Shown: positions 17,517 to 25,611, numbered from the stretch's first letter. The stretch: DNA of 64,000 bases from Rariglobus sp041662485 (GCA_041662485.1 JBAZSJ010000014.1:35616-99615); one strand, 5' to 3'. Made by a program: numbers and translations. Notes: generated from the sequence alone by a model not told the origin.

Positions 17517-17574
17517 GGCGGCGGTTGAAACCACTAAGGAACACTAATGAGCACTAATTTGGGAGGAGGTGAAA

Positions 17575-17600
17575 CCACGAAACACGCGAAATACACGAAA
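17575..17600. repeat. Single arm of the ACGAAACACGCGAAA repeat
   Basis: CCACGAAACACGCGAAATAC with the next ACGAAA is close to each arm of the inverted repeat between gatA and gatB (2410-2478). Just upstream (about 17530-17560) is another phrase-like repeat, ACTAAGGAACACTAATGAGC. Both lie ahead of the nadK start. Confidence 0.6.
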
Positions 17601-17614
17601 GTAACCGTCGGGAG

Positions 17615-17690
17615 GTAGGAGCCTGCTTGCAGGCGATTCGGGGGATGATCTCGGGCGTGAGGTGCTCATCGCCTGCAAGCAGGCTCCTAC
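17615..17690. repeat. REPIN, GTAGGAGC class
   Basis: Left REP 17615-17637 and right REP 17668-17690 are identical in sequence to the pair at 570-624 but have a 30-bp spacer in place of 9. It lies between nadK and tlyA. Confidence 0.88.
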
Positions 17691-17709
17691 ATTTCGGAGA
17701 GGAGGCGGA

Positions 17710-18459
17710 TTAGGCTTTGCGGAGACCGAGCAAAAACTCGCGGTTGCCGTCGGTGCCGGTGATGGGGCTGTCCATCGTGCCGATCAGCTCGGAGCCGGGT
17801 AGCTGGGCGAGCGCGAAGGCTTGGATGTCGGCGAGGATGGCGTCCTGCACGGCGGCGTCGCGGATGATGCCGCGGCCCTTGTCGACCTCGGCCTTGCCGG
17901 CCTCGAACTGGGGTTTGACGAGGGCGACGAGCACGCCGCCGACCGCCACGAACGGCCACACGGCGGGGAGCACGCTTTTGAGGGAGATGAACGACAGGTC
18001 CATGACCACGGCGTCGAACGCGGCGCGCGGCAAGTCGCCGGACTTGAGGTGGCGGGCGTTGATTTTCTCCAGGTTGGTGACGCGCGGGTCGGCTTGGAGT
18101 TTGGGGTGAAGCTGGGCGCGGCCCACGTCCACGCACACGGCGTCGAGCGCGCCGGCTTGGAGCGCGCAGTCGGTGAAGCCGCCGGTGGAGGCGCCGACGT
18201 CGAGCAGATGGACGCCGCGCAGGTCGAGGGCGAACTTTTCGATGAAGCCGTGGAGTTTCTCGCCGCCGCGAGAGACGTAGCGGGGAGGTTGCTCGACGAC
18301 GAGATCGAGGTCGGCGGGAAACTCCTTGCCGGGCTTGTCGAGGCGCGTGGTGCCGTGCAGGACGCGCCCGGACATGATCAATGCCTTAGCCTGCGAACGG
18401 GAATCGGCGAGGCCGCGGGCAACGAGGAGTTCGTCGAGGCGTTGACGGGAGGAGGCCAT
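17710..18459 (-). CDS. tlyA: TlyA-family rRNA 2'-O-methyltransferase
   Basis: About 249 residues beginning 'MASSRQRLDELLVARGLADSRSQAKALIMSGRVL', an N-terminal S4 RNA-binding domain. It is followed by an FtsJ-type Rossmann domain with the SAM motif 'LLDVGASTGGFTDCALQAGA' and 'FDAVVMDLSFISLKSVLPAV'. The family methylates rRNA ribose 2'-OH groups; the older annotation 'hemolysin A' reflects the same proteins. The start at 18459 matches the family N-terminus. The gene follows the SGNH hydrolase gene across a repeat-filled gap. Confidence 0.92.
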   Translation of the reverse strand: MASSRQRLDELLVARGLADSRSQAKALIMSGRVLHGTTRLDKPGKEFPADLDLVVEQPPRYVSRGGEKLHGFIEKFALDLRGVHLLDVGASTGGFTDCALQAGALDAVCVDVGRAQLHPKLQADPRVTNLEKINARHLKSGDLPRAAFDAVVMDLSFISLKSVLPAVWPFVAVGGVLVALVKPQFEAGKAEVDKGRGIIRDAAVQDAILADIQAFALAQLPGSELIGTMDSPITGTDGNREFLLGLRKA

Positions 18460-18481
18460 GTCGAGGGTGGGTGGTTTGTTA

Positions 18482-18542
18482 GGTGGAACGTGATCTCCGA
18501 GCACGTTTTCCGGAAGACAGCGCTCGGAGATCGCCGTCCACC
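18482..18542. repeat. Inverted pair with GGTGGA heads
   Basis: GGTGGA (18482-18487) and ATCTCCGAGC (18493-18502) are mirrored by GCTCGGAGAT (18522-18531) and TCCACC (18537-18542). It has the GTGG-headed REPIN layout and lies between the SGNH hydrolase and tlyA. Confidence 0.65.
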
Positions 18543-18543
18543 T

Positions 18544-19194
18544 TTAGAGTTCGCCGAGAGGCTGGAGGAAGGCGCGGGCGAGGGCGAGGTGGCCGGTCGT
18601 GTTGGGATGGATGCGATCCCAGGCGAGCGTCATCGGATGCGTGTGCGCGGTGAGAGCGTCGAAGGCGGCTTGGGTATCCACGAGGATCGCGTCGTGGGCG
18701 GCGGCGAGTTGTTTCACGACTGCGCCATATTCGTCCATGCGGCGGCGCATGGGGTCGGCGCGGTTGGGCTCGATCAGATAGGGAGTGGCGAGCACGAGGC
18801 CTTTGACGCTGGGGCGGGTTTGCTCGACGAGGGAGGTGAGCACGCGGGTGTATTCTTCGAGGCCGACGTGGCCTTCGACGCGGAGCGGGGTGTCGAACTG
18901 GCGCCAGACATCGTTGATGCCGATCATGATCGAGAGCCAGTCGGGGTTGAGGTCGAGCACGTCGGTTTTCCAGCGGGCGGCGAGGTCGCGCACGGTGTTG
19001 CCGCTGTTGCCGCGGTTGATCACGCGGATGCGGTCGGCGGGACGGGTGGCGCCAAACCAGGCTTCGATCAGGGAGACGTAACCGCGGCCGGTGCCGGGAG
19101 CGCCCCAAGGGGTGGCTTCGCCGGAAGGATCACGGCCGACGTCGGTGATGGAGTCGCCGATGAAGACGAATTTGGAAGAGGCGGGGATTTTCAT
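18544..19194 (-). CDS. SGNH/GDSL-family hydrolase
   Basis: 216 residues. Block I is 'FVFIGDSITDVG', with the nucleophile in GDS. Block III Asn is in 'IGINDVWRQ' and block V 'LAWDRIHPNTTGH' supplies the catalytic Asp-x-x-His. The middle Gly is in 'RVINRGNSGNTVRDLAARW'. This is the rhamnogalacturonan acetylesterase/lysophospholipase-like SGNH type. No signal peptide is seen, so an intracellular esterase or deacetylase is likely. The substrate cannot be told from sequence. Confidence 0.9.
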   Translation of the reverse strand: MKIPASSKFVFIGDSITDVGRDPSGEATPWGAPGTGRGYVSLIEAWFGATRPADRIRVINRGNSGNTVRDLAARWKTDVLDLNPDWLSIMIGINDVWRQFDTPLRVEGHVGLEEYTRVLTSLVEQTRPSVKGLVLATPYLIEPNRADPMRRRMDEYGAVVKQLAAAHDAILVDTQAAFDALTAHTHPMTLAWDRIHPNTTGHLALARAFLQPLGEL

Positions 19195-19213
19195 GAGGAG
19201 GAAAAGGGAGAGG

Positions 19214-20023
19214 CTATAACTTCTGGCGGGCGGGTGACCAGCACGTGGTTCGTCCGCCGATTTCCTCGCGAACGAGGAGCGCGCCGGTCTTGGGGCACTT
19301 GCCGCCGTTTTCCCAGCGATGACGGAAGAGCCAGGTTTTGGGAGGATCGACGAGGGTGGATGAATCGGCGTTGCCGATGATTTTCAGAGCGTGGTCGGCG
19401 ACCCAGCGGGTTTCGCGATGGATGGCGGCGGTTTCTTTTTCGGTGAGGGAGCCGGCGAGGCGCTTGGGATGGATGGCGGCGCGCCAGAGGATTTCGTCGG
19501 CCATCCAGTTGCCGATGCCGGGGAAACGCTCCTGCATGAGCAGCACGGCCTTGATGGGCGTGCGGGCGCGGCGGCGGAGGAACACGTAGACTGCGTCGAC
19601 CGTGAATGCGGGGGAGAGGACGGCGGGGGCGATGTTTGCCCACCAGTCGGGGGCGTCTGGGCCGACGTGAAACTGCACGCGGCCGAACATGCGGAAATCG
19701 GCGAACACGAGGCTGCGATATTTCTGAACGAGCACGAGGTGGTCGCGTTTTTGCGGCGTGTAACCGGCGGGTTGGACGCTGAGTTCGCCGGTCATGCCGA
19801 GGTGGATGCCGAGCCAGGCATCGCCGCTGGCGCGGAAGAGCATCTGCTTGGCGGCGGCTTTGGAGGAAAGCAGGGTCGCGCCGGTCAGGTGGCGGACGAG
19901 GAGCGCGGGATCGCAGGTTTTGAAGACGCCTGCCTTTGCGTGCAGAAGGACGCGTTCGATTTTGTGGCCGAGACCGGGGTTCCAGCGTTTGCGGAAGTAA
20001 TCGACCTCGGCGAGTTCGGGCAT
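19214..20023 (-). CDS. Fpg/Nei-family DNA glycosylase without zinc finger cysteines
   Basis: 269 residues from ATG 20023, giving N-terminal 'MPELAEVDYFRKRWNPGLG' with the catalytic Pro2-Glu3. An H2TH region is seen in 'LLMQERFPGIGNWMADEILWRAAIHP'. The C-terminal finger aligns as 'GKCPKTGALLVREEIGGRTTCWSPARQ': it keeps the GGRTT turn and terminal Gln but only two of the four zinc cysteines, so it may be a zincless finger as in NEIL1-type enzymes. It excises oxidised bases in DNA repair. An upstream in-frame ATG at 20044 would add REP-coded residues and is not preferred. Confidence 0.87.
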   Translation of the reverse strand: MPELAEVDYFRKRWNPGLGHKIERVLLHAKAGVFKTCDPALLVRHLTGATLLSSKAAAKQMLFRASGDAWLGIHLGMTGELSVQPAGYTPQKRDHLVLVQKYRSLVFADFRMFGRVQFHVGPDAPDWWANIAPAVLSPAFTVDAVYVFLRRRARTPIKAVLLMQERFPGIGNWMADEILWRAAIHPKRLAGSLTEKETAAIHRETRWVADHALKIIGNADSSTLVDPPKTWLFRHRWENGGKCPKTGALLVREEIGGRTTCWSPARQKL

Positions 20024-20032
20024 GGGCTTGGG

Positions 20033-20105
20033 GTAGTAGCCCATTTATGGGCGATAGAATCGTTCAGGTCGGCGGAGGGTTAATCGCCCATAAATGGGCT
20101 CCTAC
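20033..20105. repeat. REPIN abutting the glycosylase start
   Basis: The left REP (20033-20055, GTAGTAGCCCATTTATGGGC...) and right REP (20083-20105) are inverted. The head has GTAGTAGC on one side and GTAGGAGC on the other. It begins 10 bp upstream of the DNA-glycosylase start and ends 10 bp before the stop of the M24 peptidase gene. Confidence 0.85.
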
Positions 20106-20114
20106 TTTTCGGAA

Positions 20115-21248
20115 TCAGCGGATTTCCCAGTCGTAGTGGTAGGAGGAGAGGAGCCTGGGCTTGGCGTCGGTGACCTGCACGACGTCCTCGATGCGGCAAC
20201 CGCCGAGTCCGGGGTAGTAGAGACCGGGTTCGACGGTGACGACGGAGCCTTTTTTGAGGATGTAATCAACGGTGCTTAGGCGCGGAGCTTCGTGGACTTC
20301 AAGGCCGAGGCCGTGGCCGGTGCCGTGGAAGAAACCGACGGAACCTTTGGGCGTGTGCTTTGTTTCGAAGCCGTGGCGGGCGAAGGTGTCGAGGCACTGC
20401 TGGTGGACGTGGCGGCCATTGACGCCGGCGCGGACGACGTGGAGGGCGGCGAGTTGCGCGGTGCGGACGGCGGCGACGAGGTTGTGCTGGGCCTCGCTGG
20501 CGCGGCCCTTGAGGAAGGTGCGCGTCATGTCGCCGTGGTAGCCAGTGTCGGTTACGCGGGGAAAAACATCCACGATGATGAGCTCGTTGGCGCGGAGCGG
20601 GCCGTGTCCGCGTTCGTGCGGGTCGCAGGCCTGGTCGCCGCCGGCGGCGATGGTGTCGATGGAGAGGGCGCCGGCTTCGAGGCAGGCGATCTCGATGGCG
20701 GTCTTGAGGATTTCTGAGGTGAGCGGGCGTCCGTTGAAGATGAGTTTGCCGGCCTTGATCTTGCTGGCGCGGAGGACTTTTTCGGCGGAGGCGATGCCGA
20801 GCGCGCTGCAACGGTTGCCTTCGCGGAGCGCGGCGGCTTCGGCGGCGGTCTTGATCTCGCGCTCGGGGAAGAGCGCGGCGACGGGCGTGAGCTTGAGGCC
20901 GAGTTCGCGCAGACGGTCGCAAAGGCCGGCGGGGAAGTTCTCGGGGATGATGAAAGATTTTTGCCGGTAGTGGCGGGCGAGGAGGGCGATGACCTCGGCG
21001 GCGCCGACCTTGGCGTCGGGGTGTTGGGCGCGGGCTTTTTTGCTCCACGGCTCCAAGGGCAGCACGACGTCGAAGCCGGAGGACTTGCGGGCGCGGCCGA
21101 ATTCGAGGGCGTTGAGGACGGCGATTTTTTTGCGGCCGATGCCGAGGGCGATGAACGGGTCGGGCGCGTTGAAACGCCCGAAGTAGAGCATGTCGGCGCT
21201 GCGGGCGGTGTCGGCGTAGAGGAGGAGGGCGGTGTCGGTGCGGGCCAC
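20115..21248 (-). CDS. M24-family (Xaa-Pro) aminopeptidase
   Basis: About 377 residues from a GTG at 21248 ('VARTDTALLLYADTARSADMLYFGRFNAPDPF'), where similarity to the family N-domain begins. The first ATG further in would be 21191, and the longer form to 21362 overlaps the divergent gene. The pita-bread domain shows all five metal ligands: 'IIVDVFPRVTDTGYHGDMTRTF' (two Asp), 'GTGHGLGLEVHEAP' (His), 'VVTVEPGLYYPG' and 'CRIEDVVQV' (two Glu). A cytoplasmic dipeptidase role is likely. Divergent from the DUF192 gene across about 43 bp. Confidence 0.9.
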   Translation of the reverse strand: MARTDTALLLYADTARSADMLYFGRFNAPDPFIALGIGRKKIAVLNALEFGRARKSSGFDVVLPLEPWSKKARAQHPDAKVGAAEVIALLARHYRQKSFIIPENFPAGLCDRLRELGLKLTPVAALFPEREIKTAAEAAALREGNRCSALGIASAEKVLRASKIKAGKLIFNGRPLTSEILKTAIEIACLEAGALSIDTIAAGGDQACDPHERGHGPLRANELIIVDVFPRVTDTGYHGDMTRTFLKGRASEAQHNLVAAVRTAQLAALHVVRAGVNGRHVHQQCLDTFARHGFETKHTPKGSVGFFHGTGHGLGLEVHEAPRLSTVDYILKKGSVVTVEPGLYYPGLGGCRIEDVVQVTDAKPRLLSSYHYDWEIR

Positions 21249-21291
21249 GATGAAGTTGTATTTGGCTGGGAGATGACTACTCAGCCAGTCC

Positions 21292-21825
21292 GTGAAAAAC
21301 GCAAATCCGGTTTCGTCGTTCCTTCGTCTGCTGGCGGTCTCCGTGGCGCTGCTGGCCGTCACCGGCTGCGGGCGTGGCGACGCGCCGCAGGCGGCGCCGA
21401 AGACGGTGGCGGATCATTTTGCGATCAAGGTGGGCGACCAGACGGTGCAGATGGAACTGGCGGTCGGCATGAAGGAGATGCAGCGCGGCCTCATGGGGCG
21501 GCGCGACTTGAAGCCCGACCAAGGCATGCTGTTTGTCTACGACAGACCGCAGCGGCAAAGTTTCTGGATGCGAGACACGCCGACGCCGCTGGACGTGGGG
21601 TTCTTTGATGCGAACGGCGTCCTGGCGGAAATCTACCCGCTGTATCCCTTCGACGAGACGCCGGTGAAGTCGCGGAGCGAGGCGCTGAAGTTTGCGCTGG
21701 AGATGAACCAAGGCTGGTTCGCGGCGCACAAGGTGAAGCCGGGCGCGAAGCTGGATACCCAGGCCCTGGCGGCGGCGTTGCAGGCGCGCGGATTTGATCC
21801 GGCGGCGTATGTGAAAGCGGAGTGA
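21292..21825 (+). CDS. DUF192 lipoprotein
   Basis: 177 residues with a GTG start. The N-terminus 'FLRLLAVSVALLAVTGCGRG' is a lipoprotein signal with lipobox VTG|C. The remainder fits DUF192: 'MELAVGMKEMQRGLMGRRDLKPDQGMLFVY', 'FWMRDTPTPLDVGFFDANGVLAEIYPL' and 'ALEMNQGWFAAHKVKPGAKL'. The family forms a small beta-barrel domain of unknown function. Divergent from the M24 peptidase; a strong palindrome follows the stop. Confidence 0.9.
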   Translation: MKNANPVSSFLRLLAVSVALLAVTGCGRGDAPQAAPKTVADHFAIKVGDQTVQMELAVGMKEMQRGLMGRRDLKPDQGMLFVYDRPQRQSFWMRDTPTPLDVGFFDANGVLAEIYPLYPFDETPVKSRSEALKFALEMNQGWFAAHKVKPGAKLDTQALAAALQARGFDPAAYVKAE

Positions 21826-21848
21826 GGCGTTTTTCGCTTTTTGAATTG

Positions 21849-21915
21849 AAGGAGAACGGACCTCCCGGTCCGTTTCGGTGAGGAGGATGAACGGACCGGG
21901 AGGTCCGTTCTCCTT
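21849..21915. repeat. Perfect 26-bp inverted repeat
   Basis: Arms 21849-21874 and 21890-21915 are perfect reverse complements (AAGGAGAACGGACCTCCCGG...), with a 15-bp loop. Each arm itself contains a smaller palindrome ACGGACC/GGTCCGT, the nested layout of a REPIN. A run of Ts after the right arm means it may also terminate transcription of the lipoprotein gene. Confidence 0.85.
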
Positions 21916-21923
21916 TTGGGGAA

Positions 21924-21948
21924 GCGCGTTGGGGACAACACGCTCCAC
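21924..21948. repeat. REP, GTGGA-headed class
   Basis: GCGCGTTGGGGACAACACGC followed by TCCAC. Read on the minus strand it has a GTGG head and a CGTGTTG/CAACGCG hairpin. A closer-to-consensus copy is at 27561-27584. Confidence 0.6.
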
Positions 21949-21952
21949 CTTG

Positions 21953-22429
21953 TTACTCCAGCCGGCCTCGGCGGGCGTCTTTGCCCTTGGCCTGATCGGT
22001 GGGGATTTCGTTGTCGGTCTTGAGCATCAGCACGGGCGTCTTGGTTTTGATGAAGATGCCGGCTTCCTTGAAATGTTTGGCGGGGAGGTTTTCGAGGGCT
22101 TCGCCGACGGTCTTGGCGGGCATCAGCCGGCCTTTCTTCGTCGTGTTGAACTCGTAGACGGCCTTGAAAATGCGGTCGGTCGTGGTCATCACGCTTTCGT
22201 TTTCGGGGATCTGCACCACCCAGCCGACGAAGTCGTTGCCCTTGGGCAGGCGGCCTTCGGGGTCGGAGATGAGGATGCCGAACTGCTTTTTGACGGCGGG
22301 CGGCTTCTCCTCGTCCACCTCGGGCTGGGCGATGATGTTCATCTCCTCCACGATCTGGCGGAGGAGGGCGGGTTCGATCTCGTTTCGCTTGAGGATTTCG
22401 GCTACCTTGTTGACGTCTATTTTCGGCAT
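21953..22429 (-). CDS. Conserved hypothetical protein
   Basis: 158 residues from ATG 22429: 'MPKIDVNKVAEILKRNEIEPALLRQIVEEMNIIAQPE', then 'KKQFGILISDPEGRLPKGNDFVGWVVQIPENESVMTTTDRIFKAVYEFN' and a Lys-rich end. No signal peptide or membrane segment. The first 35 residues look like a helical bundle with a UBA-like pattern, which is only an impression. The family is not recognised. Upstream sequence to 22675 in the same frame is antisense to the Nudix gene and is excluded. Confidence 0.7.
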   Translation of the reverse strand: MPKIDVNKVAEILKRNEIEPALLRQIVEEMNIIAQPEVDEEKPPAVKKQFGILISDPEGRLPKGNDFVGWVVQIPENESVMTTTDRIFKAVYEFNTTKKGRLMPAKTVGEALENLPAKHFKEAGIFIKTKTPVLMLKTDNEIPTDQAKGKDARRGRLE

Positions 22430-22490
22430 GGAACTTTGGGTCGGATTGACAGACGAAAGGGCACGCTTCTCCTGAAGCGACAACAAAAAC

Positions 22491-23030
22491 ATGGACACAG
22501 TTTTAAAAGGGCAGCGGGACGACGAGGTGTTTGACGTGGTAAACGACCGTGACGAGGTCGTCGGCCAGGCCACGCGCCGGGATGTCCACGCCAGGCGGCT
22601 GTGGCACCGGGCGGTGCATGCGCTGGTGTTTGGCCGGGACGGGCGCGTGTTTTTGCAGAAACGCTCGATGCTCAAGGATACGTCGCCGGGTTGCTGGGAC
22701 TCCTCGTGCTCGGGGCATCTGGACAGCGGGGAGGGTTACGATGAGGCGGTGGTGCGCGAACTGGGCGAGGAGATCGGGCTCACGGTGAAACCGGAGAACG
22801 GGCTCAAGGCGCTTTTCAAGGTGGATGCGCGCAGGGAAACCGGCTGGGAGTTCGTCTGGCTTTACCGGCTGGAAAGCGAAGGGCCGTTTGAACTCCATCC
22901 GGCGGAGGTGGAAGCCGGCGCGTGGTTCACGATCAACGAGGTGAACACGGGGATCGCCGAGCGTCCGCGCGAGTTCACGCGATCATTCAGATTTATCTGG
23001 TCGGCCCAGGTCGGGATGGCTTCGAAATGA
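22491..23030 (+). CDS. Nudix hydrolase
   Basis: 179 residues. The Nudix box is complete: 'GHLDSGEGYDEAVVRELGEEIGL' fits Gx5Ex7REUxEExGU. The N-terminal 'DEVFDVVNDRDEVVGQATRRDVHARRLWHRAVHALVF' is the YfcD/isopentenyl-diphosphate isomerase-like subgroup, which handles nucleoside-diphosphate-linked or isoprenoid substrates. Divergent from the hypothetical gene at 21953, with 61 bp between. Its 3' end overlaps the convergent gene at 22993. Confidence 0.9.
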   Translation: MDTVLKGQRDDEVFDVVNDRDEVVGQATRRDVHARRLWHRAVHALVFGRDGRVFLQKRSMLKDTSPGCWDSSCSGHLDSGEGYDEAVVRELGEEIGLTVKPENGLKALFKVDARRETGWEFVWLYRLESEGPFELHPAEVEAGAWFTINEVNTGIAERPREFTRSFRFIWSAQVGMASK

Positions 23031-23280
23031 AGACCGGCTTGTCGCGCAGGGTTTGAATCTCGGCGAACTGCTTCGGCGAGATCAGGCGGCGGGGGACGCG
23101 GCGGTTGGCTTCGTCAAGGAGCTTGTCCCAGTCCGCCTCGGTCGGAGGGCCGTAGGTTTCCCACGAGGTGTGGTGACCCTGCTTGCGCGTCCACTCGGCT
23201 TTGCCGCCGTGGATGCGCACACAGATCTGATATTTGCCGTCTTCGGGGGTTTTGTCCCACCAGCCAAACTCCATCGCCAT
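22993..23280 (-). CDS. Conserved hypothetical protein
   Basis: 95 residues: 'MAMEFGWWDKTPEDGKYQICVRIHGGKAEWTRKQGHHTSWETYGPPTEADWDKLLDEANRRVPRRLISPKQFAEIQTLRDKP'. Compact, rich in Trp, with no signal peptide. Its last 38 bp overlap the 3' end of the Nudix gene, so the two are convergent. The family is not recognised. It is kept because the composition is protein-like and the antisense frame has no better claim. An alternative Met start is 23274. Confidence 0.65.
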   Translation of the reverse strand: MAMEFGWWDKTPEDGKYQICVRIHGGKAEWTRKQGHHTSWETYGPPTEADWDKLLDEANRRVPRRLISPKQFAEIQTLRDKPVFISKPSRPGPTR

Positions 23281-23407
23281 AGGGGATGACTAAAGGCGCG
23301 GGTCTCGGCTTCCGCCAGCGGAAACGGCGGAGATCTCGGTGCGACCTGAGGGAGGCGGATGATGGAGAGGGCTTGTCGCCGGGGCATATCGGTGCGGGGA
23401 TAGGCGC

Positions 23408-24142
23408 GTGCGGTCACTTTTCATCATGGTTTTTGGGGCCTTCGTTTTGCCGTGGTGCGCGTCGTTGCGGGCCGATTTTGCCGACGATCTGGCGCGAATC
23501 CACATGGAGGCCATCGGCGGGAAGAAAAGCCTGCTGGAGCTGAAGGCGCTGAGGGCGACCGGGGTCACCAAAATTCTGGGCGAGGAGTTGAGTTTTGTGA
23601 TGTGGGCGGCGCGTCCCAATCTCATCCGGACGGAAACCACTTCAAAGGGCCGGGTGCTGACGCAGGGTTATGACGGGGTGAATCCGCCGTGGATGGTGGA
23701 TTCGAAGGCCGGTGTGGTCCGGGAAATGGGGGCGGTGGCCGCGAGGGTTTTCGAGGCGGACGTGGAGTTTGACGATCCGCTGGTGTTGAGGGGCGCGCGG
23801 AAGATATCGATGGATTACGCGGGGGAGGCCGAAATCGACGGCAAGCCGGTGTTCAAATTGCTGGTGACGGAAAATTTCACGGTGACCTTCACCCTGTATC
23901 TGGATCGCTCCACCTATTTCATCATCCGGCGCGACATGATCAAACCGGGGAGCCGGGGGCCCGAAACGGTGGTCACCGAATACAGCGACTTCAGCCAGTT
24001 GAACGGAGTCATGCTGCCTTACCGTATCGTCCAAAAAGTGGACGGCCAGGTGCGGTATGAAACCATCATGGCGCATATCGACGCCAACCCTCCGATCATG
24101 CCGGGCTTGTTTTCCAGGCCGGTCATCACGGTGAAGCCATAA
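23408..24142 (+). CDS. Exported LolA-like protein
   Basis: 244 residues with a GTG start; 'MRSLFIMVFGAFVLPWCASLRA' is a signal peptide. The mature part, 'DLARIHMEAIGGKKSLLELKALRATGVTKILGEELSFVMWAARPNLIRTETT' and 'YFIIRRDMI', follows the outer-membrane lipoprotein-sorting (LolA/LppX/YceB) beta-sheet pattern. Transport of a lipid or lipoprotein in the periplasm is therefore inferred from fold resemblance only. ATG 23426 is an alternative but would remove the basic n-region. Confidence 0.7.
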   Translation: MRSLFIMVFGAFVLPWCASLRADFADDLARIHMEAIGGKKSLLELKALRATGVTKILGEELSFVMWAARPNLIRTETTSKGRVLTQGYDGVNPPWMVDSKAGVVREMGAVAARVFEADVEFDDPLVLRGARKISMDYAGEAEIDGKPVFKLLVTENFTVTFTLYLDRSTYFIIRRDMIKPGSRGPETVVTEYSDFSQLNGVMLPYRIVQKVDGQVRYETIMAHIDANPPIMPGLFSRPVITVKP

Positions 24143-24202
24143 TGGCAGGTGCGGGTGTTTCGGAACTTGCCAGTGAGCGGGGCGGCGGGTTGGAGTCACG
24201 CC

Positions 24203-24697
24203 ATGGCTCTTTTCGGATCCCTTGAGACCCTGCGCTCGCAACTTGCAACGACTCCGGCCTTTCAGCGGGCGTTTGCCTATGCCGGGGAGTGTTTGACTCC
24301 GGGTTCGCCCGCTTTTCAGAGGCTACAGGCGGTGGGGATCGGCCAGACCGAGCGGGTTGAATTGGGCGACGGCGTTTTCGCGCTGGAGCAGGCCTACGAC
24401 AGCAAGCCGCGCGCGGAGGGCCGCTGGGAGTCGCATTATGCCTACATTGATGTGCAGGTGGTCGTGACGGGCGACGAGATCATGGAGGTGACCGATGTGA
24501 AGCGCCTGAAGATCGACGAGGATTTCACGCCGGCGAAGGATCTTTTGTTTTACCAGCCGTTTGCCGACGGCTCGGTGTTGCGGGTGAAAGCCGGGGAGGC
24601 GGCGGTGTTTTTCCCGATCGACGCCCACAAGCCGTCGCTGGCCGTGGGCTCGCCCGCGCTGGTGCGCAAAACCGTGGTGAAGGTTCCCGTCGCTTGA
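24203..24697 (+). CDS. YhcH/YjgK/YiaL family protein
   Basis: 164 residues from ATG 24203. Matches the DUF386/YhcH family: 'ALEQAYDSKPRAEGRWESHYAYIDVQVVVTGDEIMEV' with the conserved ExH...D ligands, and 'FFPIDAHKPSLAVGSPALVRKTVVKVPV' at the C-terminus. These cupin-like proteins are linked to sialic-acid or sugar metabolism, but no such genes lie nearby. The stop codon overlaps the TTG start of rlmJ (TTGA), implying coupled translation. Confidence 0.9.
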   Translation: MALFGSLETLRSQLATTPAFQRAFAYAGECLTPGSPAFQRLQAVGIGQTERVELGDGVFALEQAYDSKPRAEGRWESHYAYIDVQVVVTGDEIMEVTDVKRLKIDEDFTPAKDLLFYQPFADGSVLRVKAGEAAVFFPIDAHKPSLAVGSPALVRKTVVKVPVA

Positions 24698-25563
24698 ACT
24701 ACCGTCACCATTACCACGCGGGGAATTTTGCCGACGTGATGAAACATGCGGCGCTCGTGCGGCTCGTGCGCGCGATGCAGCGCAAGACGAAGGGTTTTTT
24801 GTATGTGGACACCCACGCGGGCCGCGGCCGCTACGACCTCGCCTCGGCGGCGCGTGGCGACACGTTGGAACGCAAGCCCGAGTGGCCGGACGGCATCGGC
24901 CGCCTCTGGACGCGCGCGAAGTTGCCCGAGGCGCTTGCGGACTACGTCGGGCTGGTGCGCGCCTACGACCAGAAGCTTGGCAACCTGGAAGCGCAGCCGC
25001 GTTTTTATCCGGGGTCGCCGCGGTTGATGCGTCTGCTGATGCGTCCGCAGGACCGGTTGGCGCTGTTTGAAAAGCAGCCGACGGAGGCGACGGCGCTGCG
25101 GGCCGAGTTTGCGCGTTCGAGCGGCGTGGGCGTGCAGGCGGCCGACGGCTACGCGGGCCTGCGCGGACAACTGCCGCCTCCGGAAAAACGGGCGCTGGTG
25201 CTGATCGATCCTCCGTTCGAGGGGAAGGACGAGTTTTCGCGGGTGGTGAAAACGGTGGCGGACGGGCTGGGCCGGCTGCCGTCGGCGGTGTTCGCGATCT
25301 GGTATCCGCTGACGGAGCGGGCGCGGGTGGACGTGTTTTTCGGCGAGTTGATGGCGTTGAAGCTGCCGCCGACGTTTGCGCTGGAGCTGGAGATCGTCGA
25401 TCCGGAGCACTCTTTGAAGATGAAAGGCTGCGGCCTTGTCGTGATCAATCCGCCTTGGCAGATCGACAAGGAACTCGCGCCGATGAACTCGTGGCTTGCG
25501 GAAGTGCTGGCCCAGGCGCCGGGCGGACGGGCGACGTTGCGCTGGCTCGTGCGCGAGGATTGA
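24694..25563 (+). CDS. rlmJ: 23S rRNA (adenine2030-N6)-methyltransferase
   Basis: 289 residues with an unusual TTG start, the only one that gives the family N-terminus 'MNYRHHYHAGNFADVMKHAALV'. The methyltransferase motif for amino-group targets appears as 'ALVLIDPPFEGKDEF', and 'YVDTHAGRGRYDL' is the SAM-binding region. 'FAIWYPLTERARVDVFFGEL' and 'GCGLVVINPPWQID' complete the pattern. It methylates a single adenine of 23S rRNA. It overlaps the preceding YhcH-type gene by 4 bp. Confidence 0.94.
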   Translation: MNYRHHYHAGNFADVMKHAALVRLVRAMQRKTKGFLYVDTHAGRGRYDLASAARGDTLERKPEWPDGIGRLWTRAKLPEALADYVGLVRAYDQKLGNLEAQPRFYPGSPRLMRLLMRPQDRLALFEKQPTEATALRAEFARSSGVGVQAADGYAGLRGQLPPPEKRALVLIDPPFEGKDEFSRVVKTVADGLGRLPSAVFAIWYPLTERARVDVFFGELMALKLPPTFALELEIVDPEHSLKMKGCGLVVINPPWQIDKELAPMNSWLAEVLAQAPGGRATLRWLVRED

Positions 25564-25611
25564 GGAGGACAGGGCTTGCCGCGATAAGGACGCGAGGTCA
25601 GGGTCTTCCGC

